Part shown: one piece after another, positions 24,601-35,206 of the stretch
How the letters are laid out: the number at the start of each line of letters is the position of its first letter
Position numbering within the stretch: the stretch's first letter is position 1
Notes under the pieces: generated by a model
What the model was told of the DNA's origin: nothing
The model's input: only the letters and a program-made list of their open reading frames with translations
Databases searched by the model: none
Translations under genes and position numbers: made by a program
Assembly: GCF_031755915.1 (NCBI RefSeq)
Contig: NC_083385.1
Location: forward strand, 19,691,001-19,755,000
Direction: 5' to 3'
Length of the DNA: 64,000 nt
Source of the DNA: Ziziphus jujuba
Taxonomy: Eukaryota > Streptophyta > Magnoliopsida > Rosales > Rhamnaceae

Positions 24601-24660
24601 TAGAAAAATTCTACAGTGTAGATGGTTCACATGCAGACTGTCTGCATCATGGACGAACTA
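24601..24660. mobile_element. Minimal copy of a (TA)n-associated MITE
   Basis: The left part, 'aaattctacagtgtagatgg', and right part, 'gactgtctgcatcatggacg', correspond to the two ends of the MITEs at 62,991-63,162 and 63,499-63,660, with the middle missing. Like those copies it sits directly between two (TA)n runs (24,588-24,599 and 24,661-24,679). Confidence 0.65.
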
Positions 24661-24763
24661 TATATATATATATATATATGTATATTTGTTTAGTTTACAT
24701 TACATGGTTATTCATGACATGATATATTTGCCACGTAAAAGCACAATCTACCAAAAATTTTTG

Positions 24764-24975
24764 TTACAAAATCTTATTTCTATTTTCCTTTTTGTGTGAT
24801 TGTGTGCTCAATTTTTGTTTTGTTTTCGAAGCCATTGAAGCAAATAATTGGGTAATATTTTAGTTACCAAATCTTATTTCTATTTTCCTTTCTTTTTTTT
24901 TTCTTTTTTTTTTGTGATTGTGTGCTCAATTTTAGTTTTTATTTTCGAATCCATTAAAGCAAATAACTGAGTAGT
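24764..24975. repeat. Direct tandem duplication, period about 100 bp
   Basis: Copies starting at about 24,764 and 24,864 share 'atcttatttctattttcctt', 'gtgattgtgtgctcaatttt' and 'gcaaataa'. The second carries an expanded T-rich stretch. Confidence 0.8.
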
Positions 24976-26479
24976 ATTCCAAAAGTGTATATGTCTCATC
25001 ATTGCGGAGTGCAAAATAACACAATAATATTTCTGTTTGAATTTGTCATAATTTAATAAATTATATCACACCAAAGTTTAAATATAAATGTGAGAATAAT
25101 AAATATAAAGGTGTTAAGACTTTTGGATCCTTAATTTTGCCTTTATTTTCAAAGTGGTCTCTACAACTTAGAAGTTTTCAATTTTCTGTGGATCCTGTAC
25201 CCATGGATTAAAAAATAAAAATAAAAAGGGGCAACATATCACAAAAATTTCTGATGAAATTTTTATATTTTCGAAAGGTGAATAGGAAATTTTGGTTTTA
25301 AATAAAAATAGATAATTTTTCAAAAATTTTATCGAAATTTTCAATATTTTCTTAAAATTTTCATTGTAAGTTTCATCAAATATCTATATTAAGCTTCACA
25401 ATTTTGTCAAAAAATTTATAATTTTTATAGAAATTTCTGAAATTTTCATGAAATTTTTAAAGTTTCAATGAAAATTTCTTTTAAATTTAATTTATTTAAA
25501 AAAATTTCATCAAAAAATTAGTAAATAGTATTGATTTTAAGTGTCTACCTACCCATTACTTTTTTGTACCATAATAAATTTAATATTTCTATAAATATTA
25601 TAAAGTAGATATTAATTTCATATAGACAAAAATACAAATATGGATTTGAAATAAATGATAAATATTATAAAGATATGTATGAAATATATTTTCTACAAAT
25701 ATAATTAAATGAATTGATAGAATCTCAATGGATGTTAATAAAATGTTATCAAGTATTAACTCATGAATATTGTTTCAAATTCAATTATCAGAGAATAATA
25801 ATTTTACATGTATTTAACCAATATCATATAATAATTATCAATAAAGACAACCACATTTAATACATGAATATGATTAGTATATTGGATAAACATATTTAAT
25901 ATAAGATCTGTATAATTAGTATAGTGACAATTACATTTAAAATTTTCAAGTAGATACAACTTTTAGTAATTTATTTTATTTTATATTTTACATCTTTAAA
26001 ATGAGGATGAATAAGAGACTAACAATTTTCAACTACATGGGAGTTTTATGAGGTATTAAAATGATATTTTATAAAATATAATGTAATTGTAATAATTGTT
26101 TTATATATCTTAATTAATAAATATTTTTATCAAATATGTATTTTTTTTTTTGGCATATTCTTTTGTTGATAATAATATATTTATTATCATTAACGTTTAC
26201 TATATAAAATTCATTCAATACTTTTGTAAATTTTTATAGTCAATTTAATAATTAATTGATTAAATAAATTAATTTTAAAATCTTAATAAAAAATTTTATT
26301 GTTTAAAATAAAATTTCATTAATTTTAATTTTTTTATAAATTTTTATTGATATTTAATAATTTTTAATATGTATATGAATATTTCCATATTTTGAGTCTT
26401 TAATATTTTTATCGATATCGATTTTTGGACTTTATTTATATGTTTTATATTTTCGATTGAAATCTATTTAATTTTTAAT
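24976..26479. other. Very AT-rich non-coding interval
   Basis: From 25,240 to 25,510 the DNA is full of short 'aaatttt'-type inverted motifs, and the rest is low-complexity AT. No gene is seen. Confidence 0.55.
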
Positions 26480-26498
26480 TTCGACGTGGGCTTCATAT
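26480..26498. repeat. Candidate target-site duplication, 3' side of the LINE
   Basis: 'ttcgacgtgggcttcatat' matches 'ttcaacatggacttcatat' at 32,182-32,200 at 16 of 19 positions. All three differences are G/A transitions, and two lie in CpG. The pair brackets the LINE exactly, as a decayed target duplication should. Confidence 0.65.
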
Positions 26499-26795
26499 AT
26501 ATATATATATATATATATTTGGTGAATAGCATCTTGCATAAAGCACAAAAGGGCCCCAAAAGAGGGGATTACAAATTACCATTCTTTCCCAGACAATCAA
26601 TAGCACACAAGTTTAAAATATCTCTGGGCAAGACATCTAAATTACAACTAAAATAAAATATAGAAGAACCATATAAAGCTTTCTTTGCTAAAGGGTCAGC
26701 TACTCCAGTGGCAGATCTAACATTCTAATTTATAGACCACTTGTACTTTTGGAATCTGGCACGTATCTCTAACATCTCAGAATAAGTGAACCAGC

Positions 26796-27690
26796 TTAGA
26801 GGAGGGGCTGATTGTTCAGCTGTTCTTTTACCACCACGGCAGCATCAGAGGACCATTCAATTAGGTCCCATCCTTTGTCATATGCATAACCAGAAGCCCA
26901 AAACAAAGCTTGAAGTTCTGCTTCGTATGGGGAGTCACACTGAGTAGTTTTTGAGGCAAAATACAAAATTTTCCCAATGCTGTCTCTAGTCACAAAAGCA
27001 ATTCCAGCCTTTCCATTGGAGTATACTGCATTTGTATTTATTTTCCACCAGCCTTTATCTGGAGCCAACCATCTCTCGAGAAGACCTTTAGACAACTGAC
27101 ATGAACAGGAAGCTTCAAAGAATTCATCCACTAAAATCTCAAACTTAGACGTTGCTTTTCGAATAAAGCCTTCTCCTTTAAACTTGATCTCATTCCTAAA
27201 CATCCAGCTTCAATCCTAGAAGCCAGCTCCTCCTTAGAAAGGATAACGTTTGAGAGCATCCTCCATAAAAAGAGTTTAAGCATTTCATGTAAATTAAGCT
27301 ACCACAATTTCTTCCAGCAAGAGGAATTCCCTAAAGGAAGTTGGTTTTCGAACTTCAGATTATAGCAGCTGCTTACTGTAAACCTTCCTTCCTTATTTCC
27401 AATCCAAAAGAGCTTGTCCTAACAATTAGAGGAAGGCCAAACAACCTTTAAGATAGCATTGGAAGAGTCCCCATTACAGCAGGATCTGATGAGATTTTCA
27501 TTCCAACGGCCAGACGCCAAGTCTCTAAATTTATACACTCTTAGCTGTTCACTAACAACGGCTCCCTCTCTAGGTCTTGAACTCTTATTAGGAATTTCTA
27601 GAATCCAAGGATCAGTCCAGAAATTTATAGAGGCTCCATTTCCAAGTGTATACCAGGACCCACTCTTAATAAGATTTCTGGAGCTTAAAA
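26796..27690 (-). pseudogene. LINE ORF2 zinc-binding region and RNase H domain, first catalytic Asp lost
   Basis: From about 27,690 the frame shows WYTLGNGASINFWTDPWIL, then WIGNKEGRFTVSS and WKKLW with LKLFLWRML, the zf-RVT-type region that follows the RT in plant LINEs. The RNase H domain lies at 27,203-26,796 in another frame: WWKINTNAVYSNGKAGIAFV, SPYEAELQAL and EWSSDAAVVV. The first catalytic Asp of RNase H, normally in a KINTDA-type motif, is Asn here (residue 58 of this frame). The Glu and second Asp remain. The change of frame shows a frameshift near 27,205-27,300. Confidence 0.85.
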
Positions 27691-27697
27691 TTCCTTT

Positions 27698-28933
27698 TCA
27701 GATCCAAGAAGCTCCTTTCATCTGTTTGCACTCAAAGAAAGATTTCCCTTTTAGATATTTAGCAAAAAGCATCCTAGTCCATAGCTTATCCATCCCGAGA
27801 GCTACATTCCAAACAAGTTTAGCAAGAGGAGCAGAATTAAAATCCCTGAACCTTCTAATCCCGAAACCTCCAAATTCTTTTGATTTACAAATTTCATTCC
27901 AAGCTTTGAGAGTCAGGAAACCAGATGAGTTTGGCTTTGTTTTCCACCAGAACTTCCTTACCAAAGCATCCAGCTCATCATAAATACCTCTTGGGATTTT
28001 GAAAGTTTCCATCGAATAGATAGGTATAGCTTGAACAACCGACTTGAGGAGAGTAACTTTACCCACCTTAGATAGGAGTTGCTTGTTCCAACCATCCAGC
28101 CTGTCTCGGACCCGATCTTTGAGCTTAAAGAAATCTTTTGGCTTATTCTTTCCCATAATTAATGAGTTTCCAAGGTAAACGGAATTTGAGCCCATTTCTT
28201 TGAAGCCTAGAATTTCCTTAATGAATTTCTTATCTCTTCTGCTCGAATTCTTTGAGAAAACAATACTGGACTTTTCCATATTTGCTTGTTGGCCGAACCA
28301 CTCATAATATTTCTTGAAATAAGCATTAACAACCTCTGCCTCTTGTGGTTTTACCCTGCACATTATAAGCAAATCATCTGCATACATGAGGTGACTGATA
28401 GCTGGACCATTTTTTGAAATTTTTATTCCATGGATAAACCCTCTTTCTTTCTCCTTTGAAAGCAATCTTGTAAGAAATTATGAACAGAGAATGAATAGTA
28501 GAGGCAAAAGGGGGTCTCCTTGTTGCAACCCTCTGCTTGGAGAGAAAGAACCACATATGCTACCATTTAGCAGTAATGAGTAGTGGACAGAACACACACA
28601 ACTCCGGATTAGTCTTCTGAACCCTTCGGCAAAACCCCAAGCAGCTAAAGCCCTGTTCAAAAATTGCCATTCCACTCTATCATAGGCTTCCTTTAGGTCA
28701 ACTTTCATCATCATGAGACCATTCTTCCTTTTATGCGATCTAATCTTATGCATCACTTCATGAGCTACCATTGTATTCTCAGCAATCCAACGTCCCTTGA
28801 CAAAGGCCCCTTGGTTCGGGGAAATCATCCTCTCTAGGAAAGTACTAAGCCTTCCCGTCAAAATTTTTGAAACAATCTCATAAGTAAAATTGCAGAGATT
28901 TATTGGTCTGTAATGATTAAAATTCTAAGGGTG
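27698..28933 (-). pseudogene. LINE ORF2 reverse transcriptase, broken by stops
   Basis: Motifs in order are [39 protein letters not shown] (first catalytic Asp), [26 protein letters not shown] (the catalytic YADD box, intact) and MEKSSIVFSKN, followed by the thumb-like region with LLSKVGKVTLLKSVVQ and FWW. This enzyme copies LINE RNA at the nicked target. A stop at 28,478-28,480 separates the QGDP part from the YADD part within one frame. The usual PLSP after QGDP is PLLP here. Confidence 0.92.
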
Positions 28934-29638
28934 GTTTGTTTTTGGAGTAAGGATGATTAAGGTTGAGTTGACACTAAGCGGAACACTTAAATTCTTGAAA
29001 TATTCCTGGGTATAGCTAATCACACTCTCCTTGACAATGTTCCAATAGCTTCTGTAGAAGATTCCAGGAAAACCATCCGGACTTAGGCTTTTCAAAGGGT
29101 GTAGACTGCAAACTGTTTCTTTGATTTCCTCTTCTGAAGGTATTCTGATAAGTATTGTGTTGTCTGCATGAGTGATGCATAAGTCACCCAGTTGTTGGAT
29201 TTCTTCTGAAGCCGAAGGAAAATTTGATCTGAAGAGCTCTTTAAACTGATTAATAAAATACCGTCTAATGAGGATCAGCTCATATAACCATTCTTAGCCA
29301 TCTTTGATGGCATTAACTCTATTTAATCTCCTCTTCGTGACCGTACGCAAGTGGAAAAACTTAGTATTTTTATCGCTTTCTTTAAGCCATATATCTCTAG
29401 ACTTCTGGCGGATAATGGATTCCCAACGGGACCTCTGAGTTCTCAGCTCTTTAATCACTGAACTTTCTTTAAATCTATCTCCATTTTGTTGTGCTTTGTT
29501 CAGCTCCTCCTTTAAAGCTTTAATTCTAATATTAGCATATCCAAAATGGTCTCTATTCCATCTTTGCAAGGCCTTGGAGGTATTCATTAAGCTTCTCTTT
29601 AACTTGTGGCACTCCATACCTGGTTTCCATCTCTCTAG
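28934..29638 (-). pseudogene. LINE ORF2 linker between endonuclease and reverse transcriptase
   Basis: The frame from 29,617 to 29,294 reads MECHKLKRSLMNTSKALQRW and later LKESDKNTKFFHLR, the charged helical linker found in plant L1-type ORF2 proteins just before the reverse transcriptase. Stops at both ends are in-frame breaks. Downstream of 29,294 the similarity is weaker and a local indel is likely near 28,920-28,940. Confidence 0.75.
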
Positions 29639-30481
29639 TCAGGCTTTCTTAACCACTTTGTAGCTTGTTTGATCAGTCCAAGCTTTGAAGAATCCAAAAG
29701 TCCTATTACATTTGTTCTTAGCTCCTTCTGATCGGATAACAAACGGACAGTGATTCGACTCCTCGAAATTGAGGTACTCAACGAAAGCAAGAGGATTAGC
29801 TTCAAGCCAATCTTTGTTTGCAATAGCTCTATCTAATCTTTCTTTTACAGCTGCTTGATCAGTTTGACCATTAGTCCAGGTATACCTCTCTCCATTAAAA
29901 CCCAGATCAATACCTCCCACATTCTCCATAAACTCCTTCAGGAACAACCTTCTTTTCCAAATACCTCGGCCTCCTTGTTTTTCTGAGACATCCACCACCT
30001 CATTGCGATCACCACAAATAAGCCAAGGAGACTTATTACTAGCTACGACTTGTCCAAAGTTCTCCCCAAAAGCCTTTTTTCCCCCTATATAGGAGGTTCC
30101 ATAACAAGCAAATAAACTCCAAGAAGTCTTCATATCGTCACTTATTATGTTTCCATAGATAATCCTTTCCGAACTTCAAGCAATTTCTAAGGTTATAAAA
30201 TCCGCCCACATAAGATATAAACCACCAACAGCACCCTTTGCTTCCACAATCTCCATATTAAAGAACCCAAGGCCTCTGCAGACCTTTTCTAATTGTTTCC
30301 TTTTCCTTTTAGTCTCACACATGAAAACACAGCTAGGTTTATGCTTTCTAACCAAATTTTTTAGCAAATTTAGGACTTTCGGCTTTCCAAGACCCCTACA
30401 ATTCCAAGAAAGAATGGTCAAGGAGGCCGGAAGGACATGATCAGGCCCGCCTTCTTGACCTACTGGAAATCCAATTGACAT
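29639..30481 (-). pseudogene. LINE ORF2 endonuclease domain, catalytic residue lost
   Basis: The domain opens with ILSWNCRGLGKPKVLNLLK, then FMCETK, CGDRNEV, RYTWTNGQ and RLDRAIANKDW, the usual order in apurinic-type LINE endonucleases, which nick target DNA. A stop near 30,176 splits it into two open pieces in the same frame. The conserved SDH near the domain end reads SNH (in FEESNHCPFVI, near 29,755), an Asp-to-Asn change expected to abolish nicking. ORF2 starts with an ATG at 30,481, 77 bases after the ORF1 stop. Confidence 0.88.
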
Positions 30482-30558
30482 CTTGAGGATGACTCAACCC
30501 CATTCCGTGCTCTCTCCCTTTGTGCTCGTTGTCTTGCTTCTCTTTTCCATGACCAATT

Positions 30559-32126
30559 CTATCCAGCTGCTTCGTTTCGTTCTCGTGTGAGTGGTCTGTT
30601 CCTTGGAGTTTCTATGGTTTCTGTTGCATCTTGCTCTTCCCTAATTTGGAGATTTGAGAAATTAAAGTCAAAACACTCCATAGCTAAATTTATGTTCCTC
30701 CCAGGATGGTTAGGGGGAGGGTCTTCTCTTAGGTTTTGGACTTGGGACTCCATTTCTAATCGAACTAAGCTTTTCTTTGAAGGCCCAATTAAATCTACAC
30801 TAGCTGGCTTTTTGCGGGTCAGAAAAGGCCTGAGTTCATTAATGATTGTCTCTTTCTCGCCTAAAGCCCTTCTAGCAATAATTGGGCCTAAAACATCATG
30901 TTTAAAAATACTTGGGTCTACTGGCCCTATATCTTTCTCCTCATAAGCATGTGACGCTGATAGAAATACTGAGAAATTTAAGGCCCATTGTTCTAGGATG
31001 GAGGGATCAAGATTTTTACTTTTGATTCTTTGCCAGACAAATCGTTGGAGTTCTGCATCAATAATCAAATCATAGCTTTTAATGGTTAATGCCTCGAGCT
31101 CTAGGCATATTGCCTTAGCTGCTCTGTGTGCCTCCTCCATATTTGAAGGCCTATTCAAACTTGTCCCTTGGCACTCCTCCTCGAGCTCCACAATACTGTC
31201 ATAAAGAGCCCCGTTAGAAGATGGTATGTTGGTAATTGCGCCGCAGTTAGGTTCAATCTGAGACTTTCCTCCGACCAATTCACTCTGACCATTTATTGTT
31301 TCCGATGGATTTCAGAAACAAAGGCTTCCTAAATTTTCCGACTGCAGCCAAGGCCCATACAATTGAGCTACAAAACCATTACTGTTTGTGATTGTAGCTG
31401 GTTCCTCAAGCTGACATTTCCTAGTAACATGAGAGATGAAGCCACATTTGTAACAGAAATCTCCAAGCCTTTTATATTTAAATTGAACCCAAAAATCAGA
31501 ACCACCTGCACGACTTTGAAAGAACCCCACAGGGAGACGCCTTTCCACATCTATATTTACCTTGAACTTCAGAAATCTTTGTGCAACTACACATCGCCGG
31601 TTAATAGACTCTTTGTGTACCTTTCCGAGCTTTTCCCCCACTATGAGTGCTGTCTCCTCATGTAAGTAGATTGGAGGTAGGCCATGGACTTGAGCTACAA
31701 AAGTGGAGTATTTGAAAGAAATCTCAGAAATTGCCAGATCCATCGGCCATTCTTTTAGCACTAAGTGGGCACCATTGAGCGACCAATGTCTTCCACGGAA
31801 TATTGTTTCTTTGTCTTCTGGGTTGCCAAAAGAGAGTTTAAAAATAGTTTCATCTAATTTCTCTATTTGGACTTTTGCCCGAAGTTTCCAGGTTTTTGCC
31901 ATAATTTCTGAAACTGTAAATCTGCAAAGCTTCTTGTTGAGAGGATTTTTCCAAGAAGGATCTTATTTGATGCCGCTGCAGAATAGTTTCCTTTTGGTTT
32001 TAATGATAAGGAGCAGAACGAGTTGTGAACATCTATAACTCTGTTTCCATTCTCATCCATCGTGGTCAAGAAGGCAGTCTTAGTCAAGCTCCAACTCATA
32101 GGCACACCTTCGCACCACCCAGCCAC
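30559..32126 (-). pseudogene. LINE ORF1 (gag-like, DUF4283 plus CCHC knuckle), broken
   Basis: The first frame (32,126 to about 31,863) holds MSWSLTKTAFLTTMDENGNR and GKILSTRSFADLQ. A frameshift near 31,870-31,900 moves to the frame with KLSFGNPEDKETIFRGRHWS and AQVHGLPPIYLHEE, the DUF4283-type core that binds nucleic acid in plant LINE ORF1 proteins. The zinc knuckle CYKCGFISHVTRKC (CX2CX4HX4C) follows. A stop at 31,312-31,314 interrupts the frame, and the same frame then continues from 31,278 to 30,559 with an acidic, low-similarity tail. The product would have coated the LINE RNA. It cannot be made intact now. Confidence 0.85.
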
Positions 32127-32181
32127 TACAAAAGAAAGAAATCACGAAGATGGTTTCCACTCTATATCCCTGGATAGCAGA

Positions 32182-32200
32182 TTCAACATGGACTTCATAT
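32182..32200. repeat. Candidate target-site duplication, 5' side of the LINE
   Basis: 'ttcaacatggacttcatat' pairs with 26,480-26,498 (16 of 19 identical). It begins immediately beyond the 5' leader of the minus-strand LINE. Confidence 0.65.
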
Positions 32201-33662
32201 GAGAACAAACAAATCTTGTAAAAATATAAAGCTGATTTTAAATTCTTTAAGGCAAAATCGAAAATCAAATTTACATTTAAAATTTAAAACTCGGATAAGA
32301 ATAAAAAAATAAAATAAAAACTCAAAAAGCTTCCAAAAGCGTTTGTAAAGTGTCCCAGAAAATGACAAATAGGATGGGAATTTTTTCTTTCTTATTTCCC
32401 TGACAAGCAAGTCTTGTTATTGTTACTACCTATTATCAACCACACAAAAAAGGAAAAAAAAAAAAAATGATTTGTTTTACTACCAAACACTATGCGATAT
32501 GCACATCAACCTGCATGACCCGCACATAAATTGTAGCCGCAAACAATAATTGGGAAGTCTCTATGGATTAATATTCAAACATAAATAACAAAATTCATAT
32601 AATAGATTTACATAACAAATTTTATTTCGATCACGTAAAATATTTACAGATCGTCAACCATATGTCACATTACATAAAATATTTACTTTAATTGTGTTTG
32701 ATTCTTTAGAAAACGACAAATTTGTAATAATTGTCATTTATTCTCAAGTGGTATAGATATTATGAATCTATGAAATAAAAATTGACTTGTGAAAGTCAAT
32801 TTTAAAGCCGAGAGAAACTTTTTTCTTCCATAATTCATTTAAAATAAAAATAAAAAAACGTTTAACTTGAACATAAACGTTTTATGCACCATACTTAGGT
32901 TTGAAGACATATTTCCCTTTTGACATATATTATTAAAAGTTGTTTTTTAATTTTCAGGCTCAAAAGATTTTTCAGACACTATTTAAACAATTTTGAAAAA
33001 TAATTTTAAAAAGAAAAACAAAAGCAAAAACTATCTCAACTAAAGTTTAATGATATATGATAAAACTAATTTATGACTCTAGTAATACTAAATTTGTTAA
33101 AATATTTATTAAATTTATTTATCAAATAATATAATATAATATATTTATATTTAATTAATTTATTTATTTTTTAATAAATATATTAATCAATAATATATTG
33201 ATAAATATTATTTAATAAATATTTTTGATAAATATCATTCGTACCTACAGATATTTTTACTAGAAAAACAATAATATTGAATAAATTTATTAATGAAAGT
33301 TATTTAAACAATTTATGCAATATGCAACTTTATTACTGATTTTTATTCAAAAAAAAATCTTTATATTACTGATTTTTATTAAAAAAATCTTTATTATTAA
33401 TTTTAACCCCAAAAAAAAAAAATTATATATATATATATATGTATTTATATATATACTTTTTTGAAAGCAAAAGAATCTGGAATTTACGATTTTGGGCTTG
33501 GTGTTTTGTGTCATATAACAAACTTAAAACCACAAAGGTCACTGCTTTACGGTGTCACGTGTATTTCACTCCGACCTGATTCTTACTTTTGGGTGCTGTC
33601 AACACCAACTTGGGCGAAGCAAACCCTAACCCTCGAATTCTTCAACCTTCCGATTCCGAACA
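32201..33662. other. Intergenic region and 5' leader of the UBA2A-like gene
   Basis: AT-rich DNA without coding similarity. (TA)n and TATA-like sequence at 33,424-33,452 lie about 210-240 bases upstream of the start codon and could contain the promoter. The leader just before the ATG ('cctaaccctcgaattcttca') is less AT-rich. Confidence 0.5.
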
Positions 33663-35195
33663 ATGGTGAGGAAGCGAAAGCTGGAACCGAAAACGACGGA
33701 GGCATCGGAGCCCTCCAAAAAGCAACAACAACAACAACAACAACAGAAGGTTAGCGAGGAACCAAAACCTCAGAAAGAACCAGAAGACGAAGCAGTCGAA
33801 GAAGATGAAGAAGAAGACGAAGAAGACGTTGAAGAAGATGAATACGAAGAATACGAAGAGGAAGAAGATGAAGAAGAAGAAGACTCGGACGATGAAGAAG
33901 AAGAAGAAGGGAATGCTGCTAATCACGCTAAAACGCCGTCGGTTTCGGGTGTGGGTGGTGGTGTTGGTGGTGATGATGATGAGGAAGAGTCTATTCAGAA
34001 GCTTCTGGAACCCTTCAGTAAAGACCAGCTATTGAATCTGCTAATTGAAGCTTCGGAAAAGCATGGGGATGTGGCGGATCTGATCCGGAAGGTCGCCAAC
34101 GAAGACCCGGTCAACCGGAAGATATTCGTCCACGGGCTTGGCTGGGACACGAACGCGGAGGCACTCACCGCCGTGTTCAAGCAATACGGCGAGATCGAAG
34201 ACTGCAAGGCCGTGTGTGATAAGGTCTCCGGGAAGTCCAAGGGTTACGGTTTCATTCTTTTCAAGAGTCGCGGCGGAGCTCGCAGGGCGCTGAAGCAGCC
34301 TCAGAAGAAGATTGGTAACCGCATGACTGCTTGCCAGCTAGCCTCGGTCGGCCCGGTCCCGCCCTCGAGCACCGCCGCAGCCTCCGGTGCCCCTGCTCCG
34401 CAGTCGCAGCCGACGTCGGAATATACACTGAGAAAGATTTATGTGAGCAATGTTGGAGCAGAGCTTGACCCGCAGAAGTTGTATACCTTCTTCTCCAAGT
34501 ATGGAGAGATTGAGGAGGGGCCTCTGGGACTCGATAAGATGACTGGAAGGCCTAAAGGGTTTTGTTTATTCGTTTACAAGTCGATGGAGAGTGCAAAGAG
34601 AGCTCTTGAAGAGCCGCATAAGAATTTCGAGGGCCACATTTTGCATTGCCAGAGAGCAATCGATGGTCCTAAGCCGGGAAAGGCCCAGCATCAGCATCAG
34701 AACCAGCACCAGCACCAGCCCCACCATAACCATAATTCGCATTCGCATGGTAACCAATTCCAGAGGAATGAGAATCCTGGTTATGTTGCTGGGGCTGCGA
34801 CTGCGACTGCCCCGGGCCATCTGATGGCACCGGCCGGCCCCGGGATTGGGTTTAACCAAGGGCCTGCGGCGGCCCAGGCATTGAACCCTGCCCTTGGCCA
34901 GGCTCTAACCGCGTTGCTTGCAAGTCAGGGTGCTGGGTTGGGGCTAACGAATTTGTTGGGATCTTTTGGGTCCACTGCGGCTGTGAATCCAGGTGTGCCA
35001 GGTACTACAGGCCATGGAATACAGAGTGCTTATGGAAGTCAAGCCAATATAAGCCCCGGAGTCATCGGAGGCTATGGAAATCAAGGTGCAATTCCGGGAG
35101 GTTATCCAAATCAGCAGATAGGGCCTGGTGGTTCTGGAAGAGGGCAACATGGTGTTGGACAATATGGTGTCGGTCCAACATACATGGGGCACTAG
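33663..35195 (+). CDS. UBA2A: UBP1-associated protein 2A-like RNA-binding protein, two RRMs
   Basis: Single-exon reading frame of 510 codons; Arabidopsis UBA2A is somewhat shorter (about 480). Order: basic start MVRKRKLEPK, a Q8 run (21-28), an acidic stretch of Asp/Glu (about 41-82) and the conserved LLEPFSKDQLLNLLIEASEK (114-133). RRM1 (about 153-228) has RNP2 IFVHGL and RNP1 KGYGFILF at 193-200. RRM2 (about 258-333) has IYVSNV and KGFCLFVY at 298-305. A His/Gln-rich spacer (341-365) and a Gly-rich tail ending GPTYMGH follow. In Arabidopsis these proteins are nuclear, bind U-rich RNA, interact with UBP1 and are linked to ABA and wound responses. The start is the first ATG and matches the family N-terminus. 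A canonical splice donor 11 bases after the stop suggests spliced 3' UTR forms. The coding region is visibly richer in G/C than its surroundings. Confidence 0.95.
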   Translation: MVRKRKLEPKTTEASEPSKKQQQQQQQQKVSEEPKPQKEPEDEAVEEDEEEDEEDVEEDEYEEYEEEEDEEEEDSDDEEEEEGNAANHAKTPSVSGVGGGVGGDDDEEESIQKLLEPFSKDQLLNLLIEASEKHGDVADLIRKVANEDPVNRKIFVHGLGWDTNAEALTAVFKQYGEIEDCKAVCDKVSGKSKGYGFILFKSRGGARRALKQPQKKIGNRMTACQLASVGPVPPSSTAAASGAPAPQSQPTSEYTLRKIYVSNVGAELDPQKLYTFFSKYGEIEEGPLGLDKMTGRPKGFCLFVYKSMESAKRALEEPHKNFEGHILHCQRAIDGPKPGKAQHQHQNQHQHQPHHNHNSHSHGNQFQRNENPGYVAGAATATAPGHLMAPAGPGIGFNQGPAAAQALNPALGQALTALLASQGAGLGLTNLLGSFGSTAAVNPGVPGTTGHGIQSAYGSQANISPGVIGGYGNQGAIPGGYPNQQIGPGGSGRGQHGVGQYGVGPTYMGH

Positions 35196-35206
35196 GTGCC
35201 CCTCAG

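Larger units (their letters stand above)
26499..32181 (-). mobile_element. Degenerate full-length L1-type LINE retrotransposon
   Basis: The element reads on the minus strand in this order. ORF1 has a DUF4283-like region and a CCHC zinc knuckle (32,126-30,559). ORF2 has an AP-type endonuclease (30,481 to about 29,640), reverse transcriptase (about 28,930-27,698), a zinc-binding region (about 27,690-27,210) and RNase H (27,203-26,796). The 3' untranslated part ends 'ttcaccaaa' next to a (TA)n run at 26,495-26,518, the likely tail. This order and the RNase H domain are typical of plant L1-type LINEs. At least one frameshift and one stop break ORF1, and several stops break ORF2. A candidate 19-bp target duplication flanks it, so the copy looks complete but old and immobile. 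Confidence 0.92.

Noticed and set aside
27459..27983. 174-codon plus-strand frame
   Set aside because: It is antisense to the LINE reverse transcriptase and zinc-binding region, whose motifs are clear on the minus strand.
30587..30946. 119-codon plus-strand frame
   Set aside because: It is antisense to the tail of LINE ORF1, with no motif of its own.
33642..33926. Minus-strand frame of Phe, Val and Leu runs
   Set aside because: It is the complement of the acidic GAA/GAT codon runs of the UBA2A-like gene.
33805..34035. Lys-rich plus-strand frame inside the UBA2A-like gene
   Set aside because: It is an out-of-frame reading of the acidic codon run. The RRM-containing frame is the real one.
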